51,400 nucleotides of DNA from Algoriphagus mannitolivorans DSM 15301 (GTDB lineage: Bacteria > Bacteroidota > Bacteroidia > Cytophagales > Cyclobacteriaceae). Below are positions 8,493-16,248 of the stretch, piece after piece. The notes under the pieces are model-generated. The model was given only the letters and a program-made list of their open reading frames with translations, was not told where the DNA came from and made no database searches. Both the position numbers and the translations under genes were made by a program. Positions within the stretch are counted from its first letter, which is position 1. Every line of letters begins with the position of its first letter. Location of the stretch: assembly GCF_000429425.1 (NCBI RefSeq), contig NZ_KE386902.1, forward strand, positions 1 to 51,400, in the 5' to 3' direction.

Positions 8493-9083
8493 ATGAAAAA
8501 AATTCTGATTCCAATTGCTATCCTTGCGGTAGTAGGCATTTTTATTTACACCAAAGCGGTGGGGACCTACAATATGTTTGTCCAAAAAGAGGAAGTCATC
8601 AACGGACAATGGGCTGAAGTGCAAACTCAGTACCAGAGAAGGGCTGACCTGATTCCGAACTTGGTCAATACTGTGAAAGGATATGCGGATTTTGAACAGG
8701 AGACTTTGACCGGTGTGATTGAAGCACGTGCCAAGGCCACATCCATTCAAATCGATCCGACTAATCTTACCCCGGATAAGTTGGCTGAATTCCAGCAAGC
8801 CCAGGATCAGTTGTCGGGTGCTTTGAGCAGGTTATTGGTCACAGTGGAGCGATATCCTGACCTGAAAGCCAACCAGAACTTTCTGGAACTCCAAGCTCAA
8901 CTGGAGGGAACAGAGAACAGAATCTCAGTAGCTCGTCGAAACTTCAACGAATCGGTACAAGATTACAATTCAAACCTGAGAACCTTCCCGAACAACATAT
9001 TTGCGGGTTGGTATGGATTTGAAACCAAAGGCTACTTCGAAGCCTCAGCTGGTGCTGAAAATGCTCCAACCGTTCAGTTTTAA
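8493..9083 (+). CDS. lemA: LemA family protein
   Basis: 196 residues. One N-terminal membrane anchor (ILIPIAILAVVGIFIYTKAV) precedes a helical domain with the LemA signatures YNMFVQKEEVINGQWAEVQTQYQRRADLIPNLVNTVKGYA, YPDLKANQNFLELQAQLEGTENRI (both given here as landmarks at about 26-65 and 119-142) and a C-terminal ARRNFNESVQDYN block. LemA proteins are bacterial inner-membrane proteins of unknown molecular role, often encoded next to TPM-domain proteins, exactly as here: the next gene starts 5 bp after this one stops. Confidence 0.95.
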   Translation: MKKILIPIAILAVVGIFIYTKAVGTYNMFVQKEEVINGQWAEVQTQYQRRADLIPNLVNTVKGYADFEQETLTGVIEARAKATSIQIDPTNLTPDKLAEFQQAQDQLSGALSRLLVTVERYPDLKANQNFLELQAQLEGTENRISVARRNFNESVQDYNSNLRTFPNNIFAGWYGFETKGYFEASAGAENAPTVQF

Positions 9084-9088
9084 GGATT

Positions 9089-9523
9089 ATGGCTGAAAAA
9101 TTATTTTCCCCGGAAGAAAAGCAAAAACTCGTAGCAGCCATCCAAGCTGCCGAGCTCCTTACTTCCGGGGAAATTCAAATCCACATCGAAAGCCACTGCA
9201 AAGGCGAGGTATTGGACCGAGCTGCGGAGGTTTTTGAAACCCTGAAAATCTACCAAACCAAGGACAGAAATGGAGTGCTTTTCTATTTGGCAATAGAAGA
9301 CCACAAGTTTGCCATCTTAGGTGATGCAGGCATCAATGCCGTTGTAGCTCCGGATTTTTGGGAAAAATGTAAAAATATCATGGCAGGACACTTCCGTGAG
9401 GGAAGGTTTACCCAGGGCTTGATGGAAGGAATTCAGCAAGCCGGAGAGCAATTGAGCACCCATTTCCCTTACGATTCTGCCACAGACAAAAACGAACTTT
9501 CGGATGACATTTCATTTGGGTAA
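9089..9523 (+). CDS. TPM-domain protein (cytoplasmic type)
   Basis: 144 residues with no signal peptide. The TPM (TLP18.3/Psb32/MOLO-1) domain begins at FSPEEKQKLVAAIQAAELLTSGEIQIHIESHC and continues with KDRNGVLFYLAIEDHKFAILGDAGINAVV and the C-terminal GRFTQGLMEGIQQAGEQL helix (motifs cited in pieces). Family members bind metal or act as acid phosphatases in plants; the bacterial role is uncertain. It lies between lemA and a second TPM gene whose start lies 20 bp inside this one, so the three genes form an operon with translational coupling. Confidence 0.88.
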   Translation: MAEKLFSPEEKQKLVAAIQAAELLTSGEIQIHIESHCKGEVLDRAAEVFETLKIYQTKDRNGVLFYLAIEDHKFAILGDAGINAVVAPDFWEKCKNIMAGHFREGRFTQGLMEGIQQAGEQLSTHFPYDSATDKNELSDDISFG

Positions 9524-10322
9524 ATCCCACATCCTCTTCTTATTCCTAATATCCATTTCCTTTCAACTTTTTGGACAGGACTTCCCTCCTGTGCCTAATC
9601 CTCCCAAGTTGGTTAATGATTTTACCGGTACGCTTAGTGCTCAGGAAGTCGGTCAGCTGGAGCAAAAGTTAGTGGCATACAATGACAGTACTTCTACCCA
9701 GATTGCCATTGTCATGATGAGGTCCACAGGTGAATACGAAATTGCTGATTATTCCCAACGTCTGGCTCAGGCTTGGGGAATCGGAGGTGCCCAAAATGAC
9801 AATGGAATCCTGATTTTGGCTGCAATGAATGACCGAAAGGTATTTATTGCGACGGGATATGGAATGGAAGGGGCTGTTCCGGACGCTTTGGCGAAACGGA
9901 TTGTCAACAATCTGATCATTCCCAATTTCAAAATGGAAGCCTATTATGAAGGCTTGGATCAGGCTACAGATATGATTATCAAATTGGCATCCGGAGAATA
10001 CCAAGCCGATGAAGTGACTTCCGATGGAGACCACGGTGGAGCCGCTTTATTGATATTCCTCTTTGTTCTGATTTTCATCATTATTCCTTTGATCAAAAAC
10101 CGTAAGGACAATGACAACCACATGGGAGGCAAAGGAGGAGGAATTGATCTTTGGACGACCATCATGCTGGCCAACATGCTCAAAGGTTCCAATCAGGGCA
10201 AATGGGGAGATTTCTCCGGAGGCCGAGGTTCTTTTGGAGGAGGTGGCTTCGGAGGAGGCGGAGGATTTGGCGGCTTCGGCGGAGGATCCTTTGGAGGAGG
10301 AGGAGCAGGAGGAAGTTGGTAA
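9504..10322 (+). CDS. Membrane TPM-domain protein with Gly-rich tail
   Basis: 272 residues. A signal peptide (ILFLFLISISFQLFGQ) is followed by a TPM domain (about 30-165: LVNDFTGTLSAQE, TQIAIVMMRSTG, RKVFIATGYGMEG). A transmembrane helix follows near 180-198 (AALLIFLFVLIFIIIPLI), then a low-complexity Gly/Ser/Phe tail built of GGGGFGG-type repeats. This is the usual YgcG-like architecture, with the TPM domain in the periplasm and the Gly-rich tail on the other side. The GGA/GGC-rich tail DNA produces long open frames on other frames; these are artefacts of composition. Confidence 0.9.
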   Translation: MTFHLGKSHILFLFLISISFQLFGQDFPPVPNPPKLVNDFTGTLSAQEVGQLEQKLVAYNDSTSTQIAIVMMRSTGEYEIADYSQRLAQAWGIGGAQNDNGILILAAMNDRKVFIATGYGMEGAVPDALAKRIVNNLIIPNFKMEAYYEGLDQATDMIIKLASGEYQADEVTSDGDHGGAALLIFLFVLIFIIIPLIKNRKDNDNHMGGKGGGIDLWTTIMLANMLKGSNQGKWGDFSGGRGSFGGGGFGGGGGFGGFGGGSFGGGGAGGSW

Positions 10323-10334
10323 GCCTTAAAACGA

Positions 10335-10362
10335 AAAAGCGCCCTTGGAGAGGCGCTTTTTT
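10335..10362 (+). terminator. Intrinsic terminator of the lemA operon
   Basis: AAAAGCGCC and GGCGCTTTT pair around CTTGGAGA and are followed by TT. The opposite strand also has a T-rich flank, so it may serve ndk, which converges from the right. Confidence 0.85.
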
Positions 10363-10382
10363 GATTTTTGTTTGGGTTGGAA

Positions 10383-10805
10383 TTAAAGTACTCTTTCCAA
10401 TTGAGAGAAGTAGAAATTGCCCTCGATAGCTGCGTTTTCGTCGGAGTCAGATCCGTGAACCGCATTGGCTTCGATGGATTTTGCGAAGATTTTTCGGATG
10501 GTTCCTTCCGCAGCATTTGCTGGGTTGGTAGCACCGATCAAAGCTCTGAAGTCCTCTACCGCATTGTCTTTTTCAAGGATAGCTGCGATGATAGGACCAG
10601 AAGACATGTATTTGCAAAGGTCTGCGTAGAAGGGTCTCTCCTGGTGTACTTCGTAAAACTTACCTGCAAGCTCAGGAGTCAAGCGGGTAGCTTTCATCGC
10701 TACGATTTTGAATCCTGCCTCTTCGATCATTTTCAAGATTGCGCCAGAATTGCCAGCTTCGAAAGCATCCGGCTTGATCATGGTGAATGTTCTGTTTCCT
10801 GCCAT
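10383..10805 (-). CDS. ndk: Nucleoside diphosphate kinase
   Basis: 140 residues, the normal length. Transfers the gamma-phosphate between NTPs and NDPs through a phospho-histidine. Visible: [14 protein letters not shown] at the N-terminus, the [18 protein letters not shown] block, [19 protein letters not shown], and the active-site motif [15 protein letters not shown], which carries the catalytic His (the HGSDS motif). It is monocistronic, divergent from the DHH phosphoesterase gene. Confidence 0.97.
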   Translation of the reverse strand: MAGNRTFTMIKPDAFEAGNSGAILKMIEEAGFKIVAMKATRLTPELAGKFYEVHQERPFYADLCKYMSSGPIIAAILEKDNAVEDFRALIGATNPANAAEGTIRKIFAKSIEANAVHGSDSDENAAIEGNFYFSQLERVL

Positions 10806-10914
10806 GGGAATGATTTGGTTTAATTTGGCCGCAAAAATAGGAGAATTCAGGAGAATATTCTCTGATCCTGTTTCAATTCTATCCTAGATGCTTCATTTTC
10901 AGGAAAGTTCTCAC

Positions 10915-10946
10915 TTTGGCTTTTCTGAAAAAAATACTGACCTTTG
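10915..10946 (+). promoter_or_regulatory. Bacteroidota-type promoter for the DHH phosphoesterase gene
   Basis: TTTG at 10915-10918, a 20-nt spacer, then GACCTTTG at 10939-10946, which is 7 of 8 against TAnnTTTG. The start codon follows 39 bp later. Confidence 0.5.
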
Positions 10947-10985
10947 CAGGCTACTGGAGCCAAAAGTGCCGCTGAACGATATTAA

Positions 10986-12020
10986 ATGGAAGCTTTAGCT
11001 ACGTTTCAAAAAGAACTTTCTTCACCCAAAAAAATATTCATCACTACTCATGTGAAGCCCGACGCTGACGCATTGGGTTCTTCTTTGGGCATGGCTAACT
11101 ACCTACTCAAGAAAGGGCATGAGGTGACGGTGGTGACGCCTTCGGACTATCCCTCTTTTCTGAATTGGATGAAAGGGAATGAAGAGGTGCTGGATTTCAC
11201 CAAGCCTGAGGATCAAAAACTTGCAATCAAAAAACTGAAGCAGGCGGACATGATCTTTTGCTTGGATTTTTCGGTATTGAACCGAGTCAATGAGCTTGGG
11301 GAAATGATTCGGGAATCCAATGCATACATCGTCAACATTGATCACCATCAGGATCCGGAAGAATTTTCCAATTTCAAATTCTGGAGCACCCAAGCTGCAG
11401 CCACCTGTGAGCTGGTGTACGATCTCATCGTCCAGCTGGGTGACCGAGAGCTGATTGATAAAGATATTGCGGAGTGCCTCTATGCCGGTATTATGACCGA
11501 TACGGGTGGGTTTAGACATCCCAATACCACCAAAAACGTCCACCTGGTCGTAGCGGAGTTGATTGATTTGGGAGCGAATGTTTCTCAAATTGCCAACTGG
11601 ATTTATGATTCCAACTCGGTCAATCGACTAAAATTTATCGGATTTGCGATAACACGAAGGCTGGTGGTCCGAGAGGATTTGCATACTGCCTATTTTGTCA
11701 TCAGCAAAAAAGATCTTAAAAAATATCAAAGCCGGACTGGAGATACTGAAGGTCTGGTCAATTATGCCCTATCTTTGGATGGGATTAAATTGGCTGCATT
11801 GTTTTCCGAAAGGGAAGATGGCATCAAAATCTCCTTTCGTTCCAGTACTGAAGTAGCGGTTAACAAATTCGCTGCGTCTTACTTCAACGGAGGAGGTCAT
11901 AAGAATGCCGCTGGAGGGAAATCCGCCCAAAGCCTGAAAGATACTGTTGAGTTATTTGAAAAGCTCGTGGAAGAAAGTCAGGCGGAATTGTTTCACTCGG
12001 AAAGCATTACTGCAGATTAA
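10986..12020 (+). CDS. nrnA: DHH/DHHA1 phosphoesterase (NrnA-type oligoribonuclease/pAp phosphatase)
   Basis: 344 residues. The metal-binding motifs of the DHH family are present: THVKPDADALGSSLGM, CLDFS, VNIDHHQDP and MTDTGGFRHP. The C-terminal DHHA1 domain ends in the substrate-binding GGGHKNAAGG. Family members of this length degrade nanoRNA (2-5 nt) and dephosphorylate pAp, and some hydrolyse cyclic dinucleotide products such as pApA; which of these applies cannot be read from sequence. It is followed by three FKBP-type lipoprotein genes on the same strand, 42 bp downstream. From memory, a similar nrnA-gldI arrangement occurs in flavobacteria. Confidence 0.9.
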   Translation: MEALATFQKELSSPKKIFITTHVKPDADALGSSLGMANYLLKKGHEVTVVTPSDYPSFLNWMKGNEEVLDFTKPEDQKLAIKKLKQADMIFCLDFSVLNRVNELGEMIRESNAYIVNIDHHQDPEEFSNFKFWSTQAAATCELVYDLIVQLGDRELIDKDIAECLYAGIMTDTGGFRHPNTTKNVHLVVAELIDLGANVSQIANWIYDSNSVNRLKFIGFAITRRLVVREDLHTAYFVISKKDLKKYQSRTGDTEGLVNYALSLDGIKLAALFSEREDGIKISFRSSTEVAVNKFAASYFNGGGHKNAAGGKSAQSLKDTVELFEKLVEESQAELFHSESITAD

Positions 12021-12062
12021 AAGCAGATCTCAATCATTCAATGAAATTCTCTTAAACTCTTT

Positions 12063-12989
12063 ATGAAAAACAAACACAGCCTTTTGGCAGCTCTTGCACT
12101 GACTATCGGTGTGAGCACTCTTTCCTCCTGTCAGAAAACCAAAGTTACTGAAAAGGACGGCATCGAATTTACTTACATCAAGGAAGGTTCTGAAAAAGCC
12201 CCTAACGGGCAGTTTTTGCTGTACAACCTGGAAATCGCCACTGCGAGCGATTCGGTGATCTATACCACTTTGGATCAGCCTTTCCCAGGATATCTGATGG
12301 CAAATGATTCCTTGACTCCACAAAACGGGATGGATGAGATTTTCCTTAACCTGAAAAAAGGAGATTCTATTTTCTTCAAGTCCACTGCGAAAATCATTTT
12401 CAACGGAAATTTCCCTGAATTCTTGAAAGAGGATGATTTACTTTCTGTGAAATTGGGAGCATTTGACATCAAAACTGACTCTGCCATGCAAGCCTACTAC
12501 ATGGAAGTCATGATGGCTGAACAAGCCAAAAGCGCCGAAAGAGCTAAAGTTTTGATCGTAGAAGAAGGCAAAAAGATCGAAGAATATGCGGCTCAGAAAG
12601 GGCTGAAAGTTCAAAAAACAGAAAACGGACTTTACTACGTGATCGAAAAAGAAGGAACTGGTGAAGCCACTACTCCTGGAACGACGATGTATGTCAACTA
12701 TGCAGGATACCTTTTGGACGGTACTTTGTTTGATACTTCTTGGCCAGAAATCGCCAAAGCCAACAATGCTTTCAACGAAGGCAGACCTTATGAGCCTCTT
12801 CCGGTAAATGTCGGAATGGGTCAGGTAATTCCAGGTTGGGACGAAGGATTGATGTTGTTGAAGAAAGGTTCTAAAGCGAAGTTTTTGATTCCTTCTCCAC
12901 TAGCTTATGGAGAATCTGGAGCAGGAGCTTTGATTCCGGCCAACTCTATCCTGGTTTTTGACGTGGAAGTAACCGACGTTCAGAAATAA
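12063..12989 (+). CDS. FKBP-type peptidyl-prolyl isomerase lipoprotein, two-domain
   Basis: 308 residues. The lipobox Cys is residue 23 (LSSC). The C-terminal domain (about 195-308) is a canonical FKBP: VNYAGYL, FDTS, a VIPGWDEGL core, LAYGESG and IPANSILVFDVEV, so the usual pocket Tyr, Phe, Asp, Val-Ile and Trp are retained. An insertion of about 12 residues follows FDTS. Residues 30-150 look like a second, degenerate FKBP-like domain (YTTLDQPFPGYL, FLNLKKGDSIFF, LLSVKLGAFDI) without the active-site set, followed by a charged helix (EQAKSAERAKVLIVEEGKKI cited as landmark). It should fold secreted proteins in the periplasm. GldI of F. johnsoniae is a related lipoprotein. Confidence 0.88.
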   Translation: MKNKHSLLAALALTIGVSTLSSCQKTKVTEKDGIEFTYIKEGSEKAPNGQFLLYNLEIATASDSVIYTTLDQPFPGYLMANDSLTPQNGMDEIFLNLKKGDSIFFKSTAKIIFNGNFPEFLKEDDLLSVKLGAFDIKTDSAMQAYYMEVMMAEQAKSAERAKVLIVEEGKKIEEYAAQKGLKVQKTENGLYYVIEKEGTGEATTPGTTMYVNYAGYLLDGTLFDTSWPEIAKANNAFNEGRPYEPLPVNVGMGQVIPGWDEGLMLLKKGSKAKFLIPSPLAYGESGAGALIPANSILVFDVEVTDVQK

Positions 12990-13013
12990 CCAAAAAATAA
13001 CTAAACCAAAACT

Positions 13014-13571
13014 ATGAGAACCAAATGGATTGTATTCGCTTCCTTGATTTTGGGAGCACTTTCTGTCGCATCCTGTGTGGATCCTGATCAGACTCAGGAG
13101 GTCATTTTGCAGCGGGATAAAGAAGCTATAGAAAAATACATCAGGGATAATGCTTTGCCTAACGCAAAAGAATATTCCGAGCCCATTGAAGGTTTTTATA
13201 TGTTTTGGGAAGTTTCTACTGACCCTGAGATAAATAACCTGCTCCGTTCAGATACTGTTAGAGTCAACTATACAGGCAAATTGCTTAATAATGAAGTGTT
13301 CGATACTTCTATCGAGCAGATAGCAAAGGATAACGGAGTTTTCTCATCCGGTAGAACCTACCAACCCCTAAAATTCCCCTTGGGAGTGGGCTACGCTATA
13401 ACAGGTTTTGAGTTTGCCTTGTCCTTGATGAGATCCGGGGAAAAGGCCGTTGTGATCTTCCCTTCCCGATTGGGTTATGGAAACCAGCCTCAAGGACCTG
13501 TTCCACCAAATTCTCCCTTGGTTTTTGAATTAAACCTGCTTGATGTCAAGCTTGGACCAAATCACCAATAA
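13014..13571 (+). CDS. FKBP-type lipoprotein, paralogue 2
   Basis: 185 residues. The lipobox Cys is residue 21 (LSVASC). A single FKBP domain covers about 75-180: VRVNYTGKLL, FDTS, AITGFEFAL, LGYGNQPQGPVPPNSPLVFELNL. The core Trp of the pocket is replaced by Phe (ITGF in place of IPGW), so isomerase activity may be lowered or altered. It starts 24 bp after the two-domain paralogue stops and lies 6 bp before the third, so all three should be co-transcribed. Confidence 0.85.
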   Translation: MRTKWIVFASLILGALSVASCVDPDQTQEVILQRDKEAIEKYIRDNALPNAKEYSEPIEGFYMFWEVSTDPEINNLLRSDTVRVNYTGKLLNNEVFDTSIEQIAKDNGVFSSGRTYQPLKFPLGVGYAITGFEFALSLMRSGEKAVVIFPSRLGYGNQPQGPVPPNSPLVFELNLLDVKLGPNHQ

Positions 13572-13577
13572 TCTCTG

Positions 13578-14123
13578 ATGAAAAGATTAATTCCCGTTTT
13601 CCTTTTTGCCCTGACTGCACTTTTTTCGTGTGAGCCGAATAATCCTTTTGACTTAGGACCTCAATACGATTATGAAGGAAATCTGGCTAAGGACCGTGTG
13701 AAAATCGATGCTTATCTGGATACCGCTAAAATCGACAGTTTGTATCGGATTCATGATCCATCTGGCGTTGTGGTTATTGTTCAGGAGGAAGGAGTGGGCT
13801 CCCGTCCGAGAGTAAATTCAGTCGTTTATTCCGATTACACAGGTTTTCTGATGGAAAACGGTAAGGTGTTCGACACAAGTTTTGAAGATGTGGCAGTGGC
13901 GAATGATATCTTTGATAAGGATAGAAAATATATCCCAATTCAATTCGTGCTCTTCACCAATGAAGTCATTCTGGGCTGGGATTATGGATTCAGCAGGTTG
14001 AGGCCCAAATCTAAAGCGGTTATTGTGGTTCCTTCACCTTTGGGTTATAAGGACACTGAAAAAACCAATATTCCCGCGAACTCGATATTGGTGTTCAATG
14101 TGGATTTCTTAGGAATAGATTAA
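13578..14123 (+). CDS. FKBP-type lipoprotein, paralogue 3 (divergent)
   Basis: 181 residues. The lipobox Cys is residue 18 (LFSC). The FKBP domain spans about 70-181: VVYSDYTGFLM, FDTS, EVILGWDYGF, PLGYKDTEKTNIPANSILVFNV. The Tyr, Phe-Asp and Val-Ile-x-x-Trp elements are kept, but the usual V-G-x-G turn before the core is FTNE and the loop after GY is lengthened and lacks the Gly-rich stretch. It is the last gene of the cluster and is closed by a strong terminator. The charged segment between the lipobox and the domain probably acts as a linker. Confidence 0.82.
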   Translation: MKRLIPVFLFALTALFSCEPNNPFDLGPQYDYEGNLAKDRVKIDAYLDTAKIDSLYRIHDPSGVVVIVQEEGVGSRPRVNSVVYSDYTGFLMENGKVFDTSFEDVAVANDIFDKDRKYIPIQFVLFTNEVILGWDYGFSRLRPKSKAVIVVPSPLGYKDTEKTNIPANSILVFNVDFLGID

Positions 14124-14126
14124 TTG

Positions 14127-14149
14127 AAGGGGCTTCGGCCCCTTTTTTT
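14127..14149 (+). terminator. Intrinsic terminator of the FKBP cluster
   Basis: AAGGGGC and GCCCCTT pair around a stable TTCG tetraloop, followed by TTTTT. It starts 4 bp after the stop codon. Confidence 0.95.
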
Positions 14150-14369
14150 ATGGATCGACCATGGAATAGGTGTTTCTCCTTATCCAAAATAAGGACACCG
14201 AAATAAAGCCAAATTGGACTCGGATTTTAAAGATTTATCTTCCAGACTCCTTCAAAAATCTTTTTATCTTGTCTGAAATAAAAAGCCAGAGGAAGGCATA
14301 AAAACCGGTCAGACTTAGGACCTCCTGCTTTCAGAAATTGGCCAAGAATTTAGACCCAGTAAATACGAG

Positions 14370-15599
14370 ATGATTAAAATCGGAATTATCCGCGAAGGCA
14401 AAATCCCTCCAGACAGAAGAGTTCCATTTACTCCCGAACAGCTTAGAGAATTAAAAGGAAAGTTTGGAGATGAGTTTGATTTTTTGATTCAATCCAGCTC
14501 CGAAAGAGGGTATTCTGACGAGGAATATCAGAAAGCTGGAATTCCCGTTCAGGAAGATATTTCGGAGGCAGACGTCTTGTTTGGGGTTAAGGAGGTTCCT
14601 GTGGCTCAATTGATTCCGGAGAAGACCTATTTCTTTTTTTCCCACACCATCAAAAAGCAACTCTACAACCAGAAGCTCCTCCGGACAATCTTGGATAAAA
14701 ACATCCGCTTGATTGATTATGAGGTACTGAAGGATGAAAACGGAAATCGGGTTGTTGCTTTTGGTCGCTGGGCTGGTATCGTAGGGGCTTACAATGCTTT
14801 TTGGACGTATGGACAGAAAACCGACCTTTATGACCTCCAAAGAGCTAAAGATCTTCAAACCTTATCGGCGCTTCACCAAGAATTGAAAAAGGTCCAACTT
14901 CCGCCGATCAAGATCATTGTAACCGGAGCAGGAAGAGTCGGAAAAGGAGTGATGGAGATACTCCAGTCCTTGGGACTGAAGGAGGTGAATACCCACGATT
15001 TTCTGCACAATTATTACGAGGAACCGATTTTTGTAGTGTTGAGGTCCTCGGATTATAACCGGAGGAAAAGTGATGGAGGATTTGATCAGGAGGAATTTTA
15101 TACCTTTCCGGAGCGCTATGAAAGCCATTTTCTGAAGTTTGCTGAAGAAGGAGAAATGCTGATCGGGGCCGCATATTGGAATCCTGGTGCTCCCAGACTT
15201 TTTTCCTTGGAGGACATCAAATCCCCTGATTTTTCGCTTTCTGTGATTGCGGATATTACCTGTGATATCGGAGGATCGATACCTACGACCCTCAGAGCGA
15301 GTAAAATTTCAGATCCGGTGTATGATGTAGATCGCGAAAGCGGCCTTGAAATTGCAGCTTTTGGAAGCCAAACCAGCATATCCGTCATGGCGATCGATAA
15401 TCTTCCCTGCGAACTTCCGCGGGAGTCCAGCGAGCAGTTTGGAAGGCAACTTACCCAATGGGTGATTCCTGCCTTATTGGAAGAAAATTCTGAAATTCTG
15501 GAAAGAGCGACCGTCACTCGAGATGGAGATTTGACTTTGGAATTTATGTATTTGGAAGAATATGTGAATAAAGAAACACCCGATGAAAAACCTGAATAG
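14370..15599 (+). CDS. NAD(P)-dependent oxidoreductase, saccharopine/alanine dehydrogenase type
   Basis: 409 residues. The N-terminal half starts MIKIGIIREGKIPPDRRVPFTP, the pattern of the AlaDh/PNT N-terminal domain, where Arg and Lys contact the substrate carboxylate. It continues with ADVLFGVKEVP and FFFSHTIKKQ. The C-terminal half carries a Rossmann motif IIVTGAGRVGKGVMEIL (about residue 183). The segment DITCDIGGSIP near 295 is typical of lysine-forming saccharopine dehydrogenases and related enzymes. Bacteroidota have many of these with unproven substrates, so I do not assign lysine metabolism. It overlaps deoC by 17 bp. Confidence 0.65.
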   Translation: MIKIGIIREGKIPPDRRVPFTPEQLRELKGKFGDEFDFLIQSSSERGYSDEEYQKAGIPVQEDISEADVLFGVKEVPVAQLIPEKTYFFFSHTIKKQLYNQKLLRTILDKNIRLIDYEVLKDENGNRVVAFGRWAGIVGAYNAFWTYGQKTDLYDLQRAKDLQTLSALHQELKKVQLPPIKIIVTGAGRVGKGVMEILQSLGLKEVNTHDFLHNYYEEPIFVVLRSSDYNRRKSDGGFDQEEFYTFPERYESHFLKFAEEGEMLIGAAYWNPGAPRLFSLEDIKSPDFSLSVIADITCDIGGSIPTTLRASKISDPVYDVDRESGLEIAAFGSQTSISVMAIDNLPCELPRESSEQFGRQLTQWVIPALLEENSEILERATVTRDGDLTLEFMYLEEYVNKETPDEKPE

Positions 15600-16248
15600 A
15601 TTTCTGGAATCCACGGTTTTAAAACCGACCATGACGGACCAGGATGTGGAATTATTGGTCAAAGATGCGATTGAATGGCAATTTGTGGGAGTCTGCGTGC
15701 CCTCTTTTTGGGTGAAAAAAGTCAAAAGAGATCTCAAAGATCAGGACATTCAAGTAGTTACTGTTTTGGGTTTTCCTTTTGGTTTTGAGGATACGGCTAC
15801 GAAGGTTGCAGAAGCTCGGGAAGCGATCAAAAACGGGGCGGATGAATTGGATCTGGTTTGGTCTCAGACGGCGTTTCATTCCGGTATGAACTGGCCCAAA
15901 ATCGAAATCGCTCAGCTTTCCAAAATCTGTCACGACGAGGAGCGGATCTTAAAAGTAATTATTGAGACGGCCTACCTTTCTCCGGAACAAATCCGAGAGG
16001 CCTGCTTGATCTGTCAGGAAGCAGGAGCCGATTTCGTCAAAACTTCCACGGGCTATGCGCCCTCAGGAGCTAAAGTGGAGGATATCCGCCTGATGCGGGA
16101 AACTCTTTCCTCGGGAGTTGGGATTAAAGCCAGTGGAGGAATCAAGAGCTTGGATTTTGCTTTGGAGTTGATTCAGGCAGGTGCAGACCGTATTGGCACA
16201 AGCTCAGCTGTAGCCATCATGAAGGAGTTGAAAGCGAGGATGGCTTAG
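15583..16248 (+). CDS. deoC: Deoxyribose-phosphate aldolase
   Basis: 221 residues, the usual length of the short DeoC group. The enzyme cleaves 2-deoxyribose-5-phosphate to glyceraldehyde-3-phosphate and acetaldehyde. Motifs: LESTVLKPTMT at the N-terminus, VLGFPFG, GADELDLVW (its Asp in the family's catalytic position), LKVIIETAYL, FVKTSTGYAPSGA with the Schiff-base Lys, and IKASGGIKS with the second active-site Lys, then GADRIGTSSAVAI. It overlaps the preceding oxidoreductase by 17 bp, which suggests coupling. Its stop codon interleaves with that of the convergent transporter gene, leaving no intergenic space. Confidence 0.95.
   Translation: MKNLNRFLESTVLKPTMTDQDVELLVKDAIEWQFVGVCVPSFWVKKVKRDLKDQDIQVVTVLGFPFGFEDTATKVAEAREAIKNGADELDLVWSQTAFHSGMNWPKIEIAQLSKICHDEERILKVIIETAYLSPEQIREACLICQEAGADFVKTSTGYAPSGAKVEDIRLMRETLSSGVGIKASGGIKSLDFALELIQAGADRIGTSSAVAIMKELKARMA

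Noticed and set aside
10111..10534. Several open frames of 70-115 codons on both strands over the end of the TPM-protein gene
   Set aside because: They are shadows of the Gly-rich low-complexity tail, giving Arg-, Glu- or Pro-rich translations with no family pattern, and overlap a well-supported gene and its terminator.
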